Below the pieces are notes generated by a model that did not search any database, had not been told where the DNA came from, and saw only the letters and a program-made list of their open reading frames with translations. Shown piece by piece: positions 55,559 to 64,000 of a DNA stretch of 64,000 nt (position 1 is the first letter of the stretch; each line of letters starts with the position of its first letter). Location of the stretch: NCBI RefSeq assembly GCF_026130175.1, contig NZ_JAIGNI010000017.1, positions 1 through 64,000 on the forward strand, read 5' to 3'. This stretch comes from Lyngbya sp. CCAP 1446/10 (GTDB lineage: Bacteria > Cyanobacteriota > Cyanobacteriia > Cyanobacteriales > Microcoleaceae). Made by a program: the position numbers and the translations under genes.

Positions 55559-56967
55559 AAAAGTGCCTTCTTCCGCCCGAATATTAGCAATACTGTAGGG
55601 GGGACAACGCTGACAAAACTCGTCACTAGGGATATCAGATTTTTGCCAGCACCCCCTCCCAAGAGAATACTTGGTGACAAACAAAAAGTTAAACTTGTCA
55701 ATACAAAATTGGGAGAATTGATACTTAAAGCAGCAATTGGCAGCAAAATTGATGGATACCAAGGCATTAGCCAAGGTGTAGCAAACAAAAACAAAGTTAG
55801 AGTCGTCCATCCAATATCTGATACCAAATTAATTGCCGAATCATTTTTGCGGAAATATGATTTAATTAACGTCCCTGCATAGTAAAGTATCCAGCTTAAA
55901 TACGCAAAATATTTGAGGAATGATAAAATACTTTCCCTGGCTTCAACAGTTACATTGGGGAAAAAATTCAGAAATAAATTGATAGCATGGTGAAACGATC
56001 GAGCTGTAGCCCCCGACACTCCTGGATTTAACAAACTTCTCCAAGCTGAAACTGTTGGCAGAAATGTATAAGTTACCACCACGATAATTAATAAAGAAAG
56101 TAAGATTAATACTGCTAAATCTCTCCACCGACGGTGCTTGCAGAGAAAGACAAAAACTAAGGGCAGCCAAATAATAGGCAATGTTTTGACGAGAAAACCC
56201 ACCCAAATTGCTAAAACTGCCAAAACATATCGCCGATAGTAAAGATATCCTATTAAAACAATCAATGTATTAGCAAGAAATACGTCAAGGTGAGCATTAG
56301 CGATCTGCTCGTTTAACAAAATTGGATTGATTAAATAGGCTATTGTTATGAGGTTACGGTTTTCATAGTTTGTTAGCAACCTCCAAATCAAGTAGGCATT
56401 GAGTGTATGTACCAAGACGCAGATTATTTTAAAAATATAAACTCCCAGTAGAGGGCTAATTGGTAAAGCAAGTGCTGATATAGCAAAAAAGAATAGAGAA
56501 ACTGGGCCGTAGGTAGAAGTTTGCCGCCAGTGGAGGAAAGGAGATACGTTAGAAACAAATGTAGAGGAACTATTAAGATAAGGATTTATTTTATGTAAGC
56601 TCAACGATCCGTAATGCAAGTACAAATAAATATCACTGCTTGCGGGATAAGCTATGAGGGCAAGTGCCAGAAAGGGGATTGCATACTTGCAAATATCTAA
56701 AAAGCTAGAAATGGTCGCCTTTTTTTGAATTAACCAGATAATATATGTAACTGTTGCTATTAAGTAGGAACCGTTAATTAGAAGTCTGATGACACTGAAA
56801 CGGCTGGTAGGGAAATCGTTATAGTTTTCTCCCCCCTGTAAAACGCTGTAAAACTTGGTGATTCCCATTGATGTCATGGAAATACAGAATATTATGGAAG
56901 CTGCTAATGCGACAGCATATAGAATTTTCTCATTTTTTAAGTAATTTTTGAGTGTGCTGTTATTCAT
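55555..56967 (-). CDS. Polytopic membrane glycosyltransferase, mannosyltransferase-like (GT-C fold)
   Basis: A 470-residue protein with about eleven to twelve hydrophobic helices. A GT-C-like acidic loop is likely in AYPASSDIYLYLHYGSLSLHKINPYL (about residues 107-132), and ANAHLDVFLANTLIVLIGYL is a second family-like part. It resembles MptB/GT87-type enzymes that use lipid-linked sugars at the outer face. Acceptor unknown. It stands alone upstream of the response-regulator gene's strand partner; its 3' end overlaps the phosphatase gene by four bases. Confidence 0.8.
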   Translation of the reverse strand: MNNSTLKNYLKNEKILYAVALAASIIFCISMTSMGITKFYSVLQGGENYNDFPTSRFSVIRLLINGSYLIATVTYIIWLIQKKATISSFLDICKYAIPFLALALIAYPASSDIYLYLHYGSLSLHKINPYLNSSSTFVSNVSPFLHWRQTSTYGPVSLFFFAISALALPISPLLGVYIFKIICVLVHTLNAYLIWRLLTNYENRNLITIAYLINPILLNEQIANAHLDVFLANTLIVLIGYLYYRRYVLAVLAIWVGFLVKTLPIIWLPLVFVFLCKHRRWRDLAVLILLSLLIIVVVTYTFLPTVSAWRSLLNPGVSGATARSFHHAINLFLNFFPNVTVEARESILSFLKYFAYLSWILYYAGTLIKSYFRKNDSAINLVSDIGWTTLTLFLFATPWLMPWYPSILLPIAALSINSPNFVLTSLTFCLSPSILLGGGAGKNLISLVTSFVSVVPPTVLLIFGRKKALF

Positions 56968-57015
56968 ATTTGTGGGCTAAGTGCAGGTAATTTTCGTGCC
57001 AAAAGCGGTTTGCGG

Positions 57016-57750
57016 TTATCTGACTAAATGGTGTTCCATCGCAAAACGCACGAGTTCTGCACGGTTGTTTCTTTCAGTTTTTCTGAACAAGCTGCTAACG
57101 TGCTTTTCGATGGTGCGAGGACTGAGGTGGAGCCGATCGCCAATTTGAACATTAGAAAGACCTTCTGTCAGCAAATCTAGCACTTCCTGCTCTCGCTGCG
57201 TCAATTTCGGAGCATTTGGGCTTGGAGATGCACGCGCGGCGTAGCTCTCCCGTAGGGAATCACCCGTTTTTGACTTTTGAGTTAAAAAATCCGTTTCTGG
57301 CTTGTCATTGGCTCTGCTGCGTGCCTCTAATGGCATCGGTTCGGGTTCCGGGGAACGAGACGGTGCCTGAGCAATTAGAGCATAGCGATCGAGCAAAGAG
57401 CGAATTACCGCCCCCAATTCCTGGAGTTCAAAAGGCTTAGCCAGAAAATTGTCGCACCCCATCTGATAGCCACGAATCCGTTCCTCAGTGCTCGTGCGTT
57501 CCGTCAAAAAAATCACCGGCAGCAAGCGGAAAGCGGGACGAGTCCGAACTCGTCGCACAAATTCGTAGCCATCCATTTCGGGCATTGTAATGTCGGTAAC
57601 AATCAAGTGGGGCTGAAATTCCTGTACCAACCCTAAAGCTTCTTTGCCGTTCTCAGCAGCGATGACAGAGTATCCGATAATTTCCAGATAATCGGTAATC
57701 GACAAGCGAGTCGCAAAATCGTCGTCAGCAACCAGAATCGTCAAGGGCAT
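57016..57750 (-). CDS. NarL/LuxR-type response regulator
   Basis: A 244-residue two-component regulator. Receiver domain (1-120): DDDF acids at 9-11, phospho-acceptor Asp in IVTDITMPEMDG near 53, Thr in FLTERTS near 82, Lys in LAKPFEL near 105. A Pro/Ser-rich linker follows (130-175), then the HTH (180-244, LTQREQEVLDLLTEGLSNVQIGDRL; RTIEKHVSSLF). It resembles plastid/cyanobacterial Ycf29-type regulators. No histidine kinase gene is adjacent. A terminator upstream separates it from pgi. Confidence 0.93.
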   Translation of the reverse strand: MPLTILVADDDFATRLSITDYLEIIGYSVIAAENGKEALGLVQEFQPHLIVTDITMPEMDGYEFVRRVRTRPAFRLLPVIFLTERTSTEERIRGYQMGCDNFLAKPFELQELGAVIRSLLDRYALIAQAPSRSPEPEPMPLEARSRANDKPETDFLTQKSKTGDSLRESYAARASPSPNAPKLTQREQEVLDLLTEGLSNVQIGDRLHLSPRTIEKHVSSLFRKTERNNRAELVRFAMEHHLVR

Positions 57751-57775
57751 GGGGGGAAATTAAAAATTAAACATT

Positions 57776-57812
57776 AAAAATTAAAAGTGAGTAATTTCAC
57801 TTTTAATTTTTT
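57776..57812 (-). terminator. Hairpin between pgi and the response regulator
   Basis: AAAAATTAAAAGTGA (57776-57790) pairs with TCACTTTTAATTTTTT (57797-57812). On the minus strand it ends pgi, which stops at 57823, and T-rich bases follow. Confidence 0.6.
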
Positions 57813-57822
57813 ATTCTACTGT

Positions 57823-59415
57823 TTAATTCTCTTGATAAGTTGCAGTTAAAGTAACAGGCTGTGCTAAATTTCCCTCCAAAGCTACGCCGCGCCCGTTGGC
57901 GGCCAAATGCCGCAGAGTTTTGTAAATTGTCTCAATTTGCTCTGGGCTGCCGGCTTTTTTGGCTATTTCTGCTACAGATAGAGGTGTTTGGGCGTCTTTG
58001 AGCACTTGCAGTACCCGTTGCTGCAAGTCCAACACAGCAGCAGCGGCTTTTTTGCCTGCTTCCACCCCTGGCTGGTGATAGGCATTGACATTCACCAAGG
58101 AACCGTAAAAACCTACGGCTCTTTCGTAGAGGGCGATTAATGCTCCTACTGTCCGAGGGGTGACTTGGGGAATCGTGACTGTGATTGAATCTCGGTGATT
58201 TTCGTACAAAGCTTGTCGAGTTCCCTGCAACAAACCAGATAAATAATCTCCACAAGTGACTCCGGTTTCTACTTCCACAGAAATGCCTTGTCTGTCTTCC
58301 AATACTTCGATAAATGTTAGGAAGAAATTCGGCACGCCGTCTCGCAGTTGCTGGACGTAGGCGTGTTGATCGGTTGAACCTTTGTTGCCGTAAACTGCGA
58401 TTCCTTGATGAACTATGTTGCCATCTAAATCTTTTTCTTTGCCTATAGATTCCATGACTAATTGCTGCAAATAGCGGCTGAACAATAGCAGGGAATCTTT
58501 GTATGGCAAAACTACCATGTCTTTTTCGCCACGTCCATTGCAGGCATCATACCAGGACATGGCTAAAATGGCGGCAGGATTGTGTTTAATGTCGGTAATT
58601 CTGGTAGCTGCGTCCATAACTTTCGCACCTTCGAGCATCGCCCGAATGTCGATGCCTTGCAAGGCTGCTGGCAAAAGTCCTACTGTTGAGAGTTCCGAAG
58701 TGCGTCCTCCCACCCAGTCTGCCATCGGGAAGGTGGTAATCCAGCCTTCGGATTTGGCTAATTTGTCTAGTTTGCTGTCTGTGCCGGTGATGGCAATTGC
58801 TTGTTTGGCGAAGTCGAGTTTTTGGGCTGCGAAGGCTTTTTGAACTTCGATCATGCCGTTGCGGGGCTCCGGGGTGCCGCCGGATTTGGAGATGGTAATT
58901 ACTAGGGTGCTGGCGAGTTTGTCTTTGAGTTGGTTGAGGATGCGATCGATCCCAGCGGGATCTGTGTTGTCAATAAAATGAATTGCTAGGGGTGGAATGT
59001 CTGGTGATAGGGCTTCGGCGACGAATTGGGGGCCGAGGGCGGAACCGCCGATGCCGATCGAGATTATATCGGTAAATTGTGGAGCAAATGGCGGTTTGAT
59101 ATCGCGGCTTTGAATTTTTTTGACAAAATCTTCGACTTGTGCTATGCCTTCGACTATTTCTTGTTTTAATTCTGGAGTGGGAGCTAAATCGGGGTTTCGC
59201 AGCCAGTAGTGGCCCACCATGCGGTGTTCGTCGGGATTGGCGATCGCTCCTGCTTCTAAAGCTGCCATGTCTTTGAAAGCTTTGTCAAATTTGGGTTTCA
59301 TTGCTGCTACGAAAGCGTCGTCGAACCCCATGCGGCTGACATCGAGGTAAAGTCCCAATCCCTCGTGATAGTAAAGCCAGTCTTGATAGCGTTGCCAGAG
59401 TGCTGCGGCGTCCAT
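57823..59415 (-). CDS. pgi: Glucose-6-phosphate isomerase
   Basis: Pgi interconverts glucose-6-phosphate and fructose-6-phosphate. [17 protein letters not shown] is the phosphate-binding loop, [16 protein letters not shown] the sugar isomerase motif, [11 protein letters not shown] a family signature, and [14 protein letters not shown] the late catalytic Lys region. Length 530 residues is right for the cyanobacterial form. It appears monocistronic with a terminator behind. Confidence 0.96.
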   Translation of the reverse strand: MDAAALWQRYQDWLYYHEGLGLYLDVSRMGFDDAFVAAMKPKFDKAFKDMAALEAGAIANPDEHRMVGHYWLRNPDLAPTPELKQEIVEGIAQVEDFVKKIQSRDIKPPFAPQFTDIISIGIGGSALGPQFVAEALSPDIPPLAIHFIDNTDPAGIDRILNQLKDKLASTLVITISKSGGTPEPRNGMIEVQKAFAAQKLDFAKQAIAITGTDSKLDKLAKSEGWITTFPMADWVGGRTSELSTVGLLPAALQGIDIRAMLEGAKVMDAATRITDIKHNPAAILAMSWYDACNGRGEKDMVVLPYKDSLLLFSRYLQQLVMESIGKEKDLDGNIVHQGIAVYGNKGSTDQHAYVQQLRDGVPNFFLTFIEVLEDRQGISVEVETGVTCGDYLSGLLQGTRQALYENHRDSITVTIPQVTPRTVGALIALYERAVGFYGSLVNVNAYHQPGVEAGKKAAAAVLDLQQRVLQVLKDAQTPLSVAEIAKKAGSPEQIETIYKTLRHLAANGRGVALEGNLAQPVTLTATYQEN

Positions 59416-59870
59416 AGGAATTCTCTACAATTTTTATAATGTTCGATCGGCATCGTCGGGAATCCAACAATTGTAGTTTAAAACGATCTGATGTCATGAT
59501 TTTGCAGCATCCCAATAAATTTAAGCATTAGTCGCCTGAAGGCTGAAGGCTGGGTGCGGCAGAATTAAACAATAAAAATATGACTTGGGTGGCACTTTTC
59601 GTAAGTAGATCGCCCATTGGTGGTAACGCCCCATAGATCGATCGCTCGTCAAGGGACAGTGGCATATAGATTGACGAGTTGTCCGGGTTGGGCTTTGGGT
59701 GCTGGTTTGACAATACTCGAATTCGGGCGATCGCCCGCTGTAAAATAGGCATTACAGTCTGGTTAAATATACTTTTAGCTGTCACTCAATCATCGGCTAA
59801 AAATATAATGAACAACTGTAAAATACCAAAATTGTAGTATAATATACAGCAATACGGTTCACTTAAGACT
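59416..59870. other. Intergenic region, no gene supported
   Basis: About 450 bp upstream of pgi and dus. An 85-residue frame on the minus strand has no family character. HIP1 sites and the GATCCCCC repeat close the region. Confidence 0.45.
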
Positions 59871-59951
59871 GATCCCCCCTAGCCCCCCTTCTTAAGGGGG
59901 GGACAAGAGTATTTTCAAAGTCCCCCTTCTTAAGGGGGATTTAGGGGGATC
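59871..59951. repeat. GATCCCCCC..GGGGGATC hairpin repeat, copy 2
   Basis: GATCCCCCCTAGCCCCCC and GGGGGATTTAGGGGGATC form the outer arms, with CTTCTTAAGGGGGGG and CCCCCTTCTTAAGGGGG inside. Same family as 48222-48330. Lies upstream of dus. Confidence 0.88.
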
Positions 59952-60023
59952 TCCGAGCAATAAACAGCGCTAACTGAACAGTATTGGAATATACAGATAT
60001 TAGAATTCAAAGTGCGATCGACT

Positions 60024-61034
60024 ATGCTTACTCTATCTCCCGAATTAAAAGAAAAATTAGCAACTCCGCTCAAAATCGGCGACTTTGAAGTCAAAAGCCG
60101 CGTCCTGCAATCGCCCTTATCCGGCGTTACCGATTTGGTATTTCGCCGCCTGGTGCGCCGCTACGCACCGGATTCGATGATGTACACCGAAATGGTGAAT
60201 GCTACGGGTTTGCACTACGTGAAGCAACTGCCGAGAATTATGGAAATTGACCCAAACGAGCGCCCAATTAGCATTCAATTGTTTGACTGTCGCCCGAATT
60301 TCTTGGCAGAAGCGGCGCAGAAAGCTGTGGCAGAAGGAGCGGATACTGTTGATATTAATATGGGCTGTCCGGTTAACAAAATTACTAAAAACGGCGGCGG
60401 TTCTTCTTTGCTGCGAGATCCCGAAAATGCCGAGGCAATTGTGCGGGCGGTTGTGGAAGCTGTAGATGTTCCTGTGACTGTTAAAACTCGCATCGGTTGG
60501 ACGGATAAAGAAATTAATATTTTGGACTTTGCCAAGCGGATGGAAGATGCGGGAGCAAAAATGATTACTATCCACGGCCGCACTCGATCGCAAGGTTACA
60601 CTGGCCCGGCAAAATGGGAGTGGATTCGCCGCGTTAAGGAAGTTTTATCGATTCCCGTTATTGGTAACGGAGACATTTTTTCAGTGGAAGCAGCGATGCG
60701 GTGTCTGGAAGAAACCGGCGCTGACGGAGTGATGTGTTCGCGGGGAACTTTGGGCTATCCTTTTATGGTGGGAGAAGTTGATTATTTCTTGAAAACTGGT
60801 GTGGAAAAGATACCTCCGACACCAATTGAACTCCTCGAATGTGCTAAGGAACATCTGCGGGGTTTGTGGGAATATAAAGGTGAAAGCGGTGTCTGTCAAG
60901 CGCGCAAGCACTTAACCTGGTATGCTAAGGGTTTCCCCGGTGCTGCTGAATTACGGGGCCTGTTGGCTGTGGTAGAAACGGTGGAGCAAGGTTGCGATTT
61001 GATCGATCGCGCGATCGATCAATTGCCCGCATAA
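60024..61034 (+). CDS. tRNA-dihydrouridine synthase
   Basis: A 336-residue flavoenzyme (Dus) that reduces uridine in tRNA D loops. FMN-barrel marks: LQSPLSGVTDLVFRRLVRR, INMGCPVNKITKNGGGSSLL (catalytic Cys in the MGCP segment), TIHGRTRSQGYTGPA, VIGNGDI. The DusB-like C-terminal helical domain follows. I prefer ATG 60024 over an in-frame GTG at 60012. No gene is co-directional closer than argF, 72 bp downstream. Confidence 0.94.
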   Translation: MLTLSPELKEKLATPLKIGDFEVKSRVLQSPLSGVTDLVFRRLVRRYAPDSMMYTEMVNATGLHYVKQLPRIMEIDPNERPISIQLFDCRPNFLAEAAQKAVAEGADTVDINMGCPVNKITKNGGGSSLLRDPENAEAIVRAVVEAVDVPVTVKTRIGWTDKEINILDFAKRMEDAGAKMITIHGRTRSQGYTGPAKWEWIRRVKEVLSIPVIGNGDIFSVEAAMRCLEETGADGVMCSRGTLGYPFMVGEVDYFLKTGVEKIPPTPIELLECAKEHLRGLWEYKGESGVCQARKHLTWYAKGFPGAAELRGLLAVVETVEQGCDLIDRAIDQLPA

Positions 61035-61105
61035 ACCTTGAAACAAAACCCGCCTCTGCCGGTTAAAATTTAAGACACAGTTAGAATTTTGTGTGTGGGG
61101 AAAGC

Positions 61106-62026
61106 ATGGATTCATTAAAAGGGCGAGATTTATTAAGTCTGGCAGATTTAAGCATTGATGAATTAAATTATTTGCTGGATCTAGCAGCCAGTTTAAAATC
61201 AGGAATGGTCAAGCTGAAACGCAATAAAGTTCTCGGCTTGTTATTTTCCAAAGCTTCAACACGAACGCGGGTGAGTTTTACTGTGGCAATGTATAAATTG
61301 GGAGGGCAAGTAATTGACCTCAATCCCAACGTTACGCAAGTCAGCCGCGGCGAACCCTTGGTAGATACAGCCAGGGTTTTAGACAGATATTTGGATGTTT
61401 TGGCCATTCGGACTTTCGATCAAAAGGATTTAGCAACATTTGCCAATTATGCAAAAATTCCTGTGATTAATGCCCTGACAGATGACGAACATCCATGCCA
61501 AGTGTTGGCGGATTTAATGACAGTCAAAGAGTGTTTTGGTAAGCTGGAAGGAGTGACATTAACTTATTTTGGCGACGGTAACAACATGGCAAATTCGCTG
61601 ATGTTAGGCTGTGCAATGACAGGGATGAATGTCAGAATTGCTTGTCCTGAAGATTTCCGACCAAATCCTGAGATTGTGGCAAAAGCTCAGGCAATTGCTA
61701 ATGGAAAAACAGAAGTTATTGTGACTGCTGATGCGGCAGCGGCGGCGAAGAATGCTCAAGTTATTTATACTGATGTTTGGGCGAGTATGGGACAGGAAGA
61801 GGAAGCGAAACTCAGGATTCCTTTGTTTGAGCCTTATCAGGTAAATGAAAAACTTCTAGAGTTATCCGATCGCAATGCAATTGTACTGCACTGTTTGCCG
61901 GCACACCGGGATGAAGAGATTACGGATGCAGTAATTGAAGGTTCGCGATCGCGCGTTTGGGATCAAGCGGAAAATCGGATGCACGCTCAGCAAGCTTTGT
62001 TGGCTGCGATTCTCGAAAGCGATTAG
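61106..62026 (+). CDS. argF: Ornithine carbamoyltransferase
   Basis: ArgF makes citrulline from ornithine and carbamoyl phosphate. FSKASTRTRVSFTVAMYKLGG is the carbamoyl-phosphate site, NALTDDEHPCQVLADL and VLHCLPAHRDEEIT (ornithine Cys/His loop) the other signatures. 306 residues is normal. GGGGA about five bases before ATG 61106 decides the start; an in-frame upstream start at 61091 adds only five residues. Likely own promoter, though dus is near. Confidence 0.96.
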   Translation: MDSLKGRDLLSLADLSIDELNYLLDLAASLKSGMVKLKRNKVLGLLFSKASTRTRVSFTVAMYKLGGQVIDLNPNVTQVSRGEPLVDTARVLDRYLDVLAIRTFDQKDLATFANYAKIPVINALTDDEHPCQVLADLMTVKECFGKLEGVTLTYFGDGNNMANSLMLGCAMTGMNVRIACPEDFRPNPEIVAKAQAIANGKTEVIVTADAAAAAKNAQVIYTDVWASMGQEEEAKLRIPLFEPYQVNEKLLELSDRNAIVLHCLPAHRDEEITDAVIEGSRSRVWDQAENRMHAQQALLAAILESD

Positions 62027-62040
62027 ATAAGATCAGATTA

Positions 62041-62112
62041 GACGGCGGTTGAAACCGCGTCTACACCGACAAAACCCAGATGGTGCGTGGGTTGAAGAGT
62101 AGGCGGTTAAAA
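62041..62112. repeat. GCGGTTGAAACCGCGTC repeat, degenerate copy
   Basis: GACGGCGGTTGAAACCGCGT then AAAACCCAGATGGTGCGTGG, the same layout as at 48345, after argF. No gene in 62027-62214. Confidence 0.8.
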
Positions 62113-62214
62113 TTACGTGATATTCTGAGTCTTCCGTTATTTCAAGCGCCGTTTTATCTGAACCGTATTGGATTAAAATCGACTGCAATTATTGTATTAG
62201 TTTGATGGCGGTTT

Positions 62215-62799
62215 TCAATTTGATATAATCGGTGGCAGCATTTCCTGAATTGCGATATTAAAAGCGGGAAATTGCAGCGGTGAAATGCTCGCAATTTCCC
62301 CAATAATTACTTCGCTTTGATATCCATCTTCAGCGGGTTCTCTAAAAATGTGCAGTTGTCTGTCATTTACATTTAGTACCCAATAATCGGCAATTCCAGA
62401 TCGCGCGTAGATTTTGGCCTTAATTTCGCGATCGTAAGCCAAGCTGCTGTCTGCCACTTCGATAATTAGATATACTTCTGAGGGAGTCGGATGGTGAGTG
62501 GCGTAGTCCAAGGGATCGATTCTGACTACGGCGATATCGGGTTCTGGTTCGGAATTGTCATCGAGGGCGATCGGATCTTGAGTATAGACAGCAGCCAGGT
62601 TTTCGAGAAGAGCGCGCAGAAGCGTCGCAGTGCGTCTAGTTGCGGAAGTATGGGCAGTTCCTTTTGCACTCATTCTGATAATATTTCCTGAAATTAATTC
62701 AACTCGTTCCTCTGGGTGAAAAAATCCCATCTCTCCCAGCTTCTGATATTCTTTAACTGTCCATTTGCGGAGCGTGAAAGGAGCTTCTGTACTCAGCAT
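62215..62799 (-). CDS. Uma2 family putative endonuclease, second copy in window
   Basis: A 194-residue Uma2 (DUF820) protein. Core: PEPDIAVVRIDPLDY, VYLIIEVADSSLAYDREIKAKIYARSGI and the YWVLNVNDRQLHIF strand. Here the Asp, the Glu and the Lys of the PD-(D/E)xK nuclease pattern appear to be present. It is only distantly like the Uma2 protein at 27445. The cellular role is unknown. Confidence 0.92.
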   Translation of the reverse strand: MLSTEAPFTLRKWTVKEYQKLGEMGFFHPEERVELISGNIIRMSAKGTAHTSATRRTATLLRALLENLAAVYTQDPIALDDNSEPEPDIAVVRIDPLDYATHHPTPSEVYLIIEVADSSLAYDREIKAKIYARSGIADYWVLNVNDRQLHIFREPAEDGYQSEVIIGEIASISPLQFPAFNIAIQEMLPPIISN

Positions 62800-62885
62800 A
62801 GTTCCCTCGCTAATTGATAATTTTATTGTAACTCATATCTTAGATCAAATCCAGTAACATCGGAATTATGATTAGCAGAAATGAT

Positions 62886-63004
62886 GAGACGGCAATGCCG
62901 TGTCCCTATAATATTATTTTGGGTAGAAATGAGGAGACGGCAATGCCGTGTCCCTACAATATTATTTTGGTTGGGTAGGGACACGGCACTGCCGTGTCGT
63001 CTAT
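62886..63004. repeat. Direct and inverted GAGACGGCAATGCCGTGTCC repeats
   Basis: GAGACGGCAATGCCGTGTCC occurs at 62886 and, 48 bases later, at 62934, each followed by an AATATTATTTTGG motif. A reverse copy (GGACACGGCACTGCCGTGTC) follows. Possible remnant of a palindromic mobile repeat. Confidence 0.85.
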
Positions 63005-63035
63005 ATTCTGGTGCAACCGGAATTGATATTTAACT

Positions 63036-63060
63036 GGTTCCCAGGCTCTGCCTAGGAACC
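63036..63060 (-). terminator. GGTTCCCAGGC hairpin after the glycosyl hydrolase gene
   Basis: GGTTCCCAGGC (63036-63046) pairs with GCCTAGGAACC (63050-63060) with one mismatch. It lies 16 bases past the stop of the minus-strand gene. Confidence 0.5.
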
Positions 63061-63075
63061 ACTAGAATGAGTAGA

Positions 63076-64000
63076 TTAAGAGGCTCCGAAATTCACTTTT
63101 GTGACTCCGCCAGCGACAACATTAACTGTTTGTTGAATTTGACTACCGTCAACTTTCAACTGATAAGAACCGGGCGCAAGCTCGATCGCCCCAAACCATC
63201 CTTTACCATCCGCGCGCAGTTGCCGCGCCTTGCTAGTAGCATCGATCGCCTGCAATGTCAAACTCGCACCGTCGCAAGTTCGATCGCACTGCTGCAAATT
63301 TCCGGCGATCGCCCCAGCAGTAGGCCGCGACTTCCAAGGCATATCGGGAACCGCTGCCGGCATTGTCCACACCGGCTGAGTTTCAACGGTTCTGCCCGTA
63401 GCGCCGTCAACGTATTGACTCGGCTGCGAGAGGGCGGTGTAAAATAGATCGTTGCTTTTCGGCAGGTATTTCCAAGGCTGACGGGGTAAATCTCTGCTGT
63501 TGCCGCCAGTTCGCAGTTCAACGTTGGTGTACACGTTGCTGCTAGCGTAGGAATACAGGACAGTACCCGCAACGTGATTCCCAAGGGCTGAAGGGGCTTC
63601 GGCGCGGCGGACTTGCGAAAGGGTGTCTTCGATGTAGTTGAGGTAATTGCCGGGGCCGATCGCAATTTGGCGGTTGTACTGGTGGTTTTTGGCGTACTCG
63701 ATCCAATTGTCGTAAGCGATTTTTTGCGATCGCTTGTATTCGCGCTGGTAAGTCATCGGCATCGCCATGTCGAGAATACCTTCTTCTAGCCAAGCGCGCC
63801 AATCTTGCAAGACTTCTTTGTAAGGTTGAGTTTGCATCCAGTCGCGATCGTTTTTCGGGCCGTCTCCCCAGGCGATGGTGGCGGCGGTAATTTTCACGCG
63901 CGGTTTAATTGCTAGGGCTTCTACATAAAGCTTTCGTACTAAATTTGTCACCTGATCGCGCCGCCACTGCATCCACAGGGGATCTGTGGGTGCGGGTTTG
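63076..64000 (-). CDS. Family 10-like glycoside hydrolase (GHL10), C-terminal part, cut by window edge
   Basis: The frame stays open to the right edge, so only the C-terminal 308 residues are seen. The part VKITAATIAWGDG and GILDMAMPMTYQREYK match the (beta/alpha) barrel end of GHL10 (family 10 glycosylhydrolase-like) proteins, which are frequent and secreted in cyanobacteria. A C-terminal beta domain follows (LQQCDRTCDGASLTLQAID; GAIELAPGSYQLKVDG), perhaps a carbohydrate-binding or Ig-like module. The substrate is unknown. Confidence 0.82.
   Translation of the reverse strand, partial: KPAPTDPLWMQWRRDQVTNLVRKLYVEALAIKPRVKITAATIAWGDGPKNDRDWMQTQPYKEVLQDWRAWLEEGILDMAMPMTYQREYKRSQKIAYDNWIEYAKNHQYNRQIAIGPGNYLNYIEDTLSQVRRAEAPSALGNHVAGTVLYSYASSNVYTNVELRTGGNSRDLPRQPWKYLPKSNDLFYTALSQPSQYVDGATGRTVETQPVWTMPAAVPDMPWKSRPTAGAIAGNLQQCDRTCDGASLTLQAIDATSKARQLRADGKGWFGAIELAPGSYQLKVDGSQIQQTVNVVAGGVTKVNFGAS

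Noticed and set aside
59528-59785. 85-residue minus-strand frame upstream of pgi and dus
   Set aside because: No family character or ribosome site; likely chance.

Overview
The window reads as chromosome of a filamentous, non-marine cyanobacterium, probably of the Oscillatoria/Microcoleus type. The reasons are the very frequent GCGATCGC (HIP1) octamers, a Gap2-type glyceraldehyde-3-phosphate dehydrogenase, runs of heptanucleotide tandem repeats, several dispersed palindromic repeat families, Uma2-type nuclease genes, and many TPR and glycosyltransferase genes. The genus is an inference from overall character; no search was run.

Layout. The left edge (1-770) is a scar region with the last codons of an ISKra4-like transposase, a tRNA-Gly(UCC) remnant followed by a terminator, and an array of short A-rich motifs spaced at the DNA helical pitch. 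Then come two membrane-protein genes and mutS (774-4991). From 5.4 to 8 kb lies an RNA-repair pair: an HD-phosphoesterase/polynucleotide kinase fusion and an RNA ligase. A prohibitin/SPFH gene, a cyclophilin and a PhyH-type oxygenase follow; the oxygenase gene is bracketed by a second, decayed copy of the cyclophilin 3' end. A restriction-modification pair (10.9-12.9 kb) resembles the YhdJ (ATGCAT) methyltransferase group. From 14.6 to 17.2 kb a 50-residue peptide gene precedes a JmjC/cupin oxygenase and a sucrase/ferredoxin-like (thioredoxin-fold Fe-S) protein, which looks like a small peptide-modification cluster. TldD and TldE (17.8-21.3 kb) are separated by a DUF6883/DUF4926 pair whose first gene has a nonsense codon.

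From 21.5 to 28.1 kb are housekeeping genes (omega-aminotransferase, adenosine deaminase-like protein, purA with a clear promoter and terminator, ribosomal protein L25), with three unrecognised small genes between purA and rplY. From 28.4 to 47.9 kb is a surface-polysaccharide region: two TPR proteins, an ATP-grasp enzyme, an epimerase, methyltransferases, a HAD phosphatase, the FdtA/FdtB pair for a dTDP-3-amino-3,6-dideoxyhexose, a methyltransferase/glycosyltransferase gene split in two at a run of ten A, a coiled-coil protein built from ten 42-bp repeats, a sulfotransferase and a GDP-mannose dehydratase-like enzyme.

From 48.5 to 62.8 kb are core genes: gap2, nadD, murC-murB, ybaB, a low-molecular-weight phosphatase, a membrane mannosyltransferase-like protein, a response regulator, pgi, dus, argF and a Uma2 protein. 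murC-murB is flanked by two copies of a conserved structured RNA of about 210-240 nt, possibly related to HEARO (IscB-type omega RNA) but without a nuclease gene. The right edge cuts a glycoside-hydrolase-like gene.
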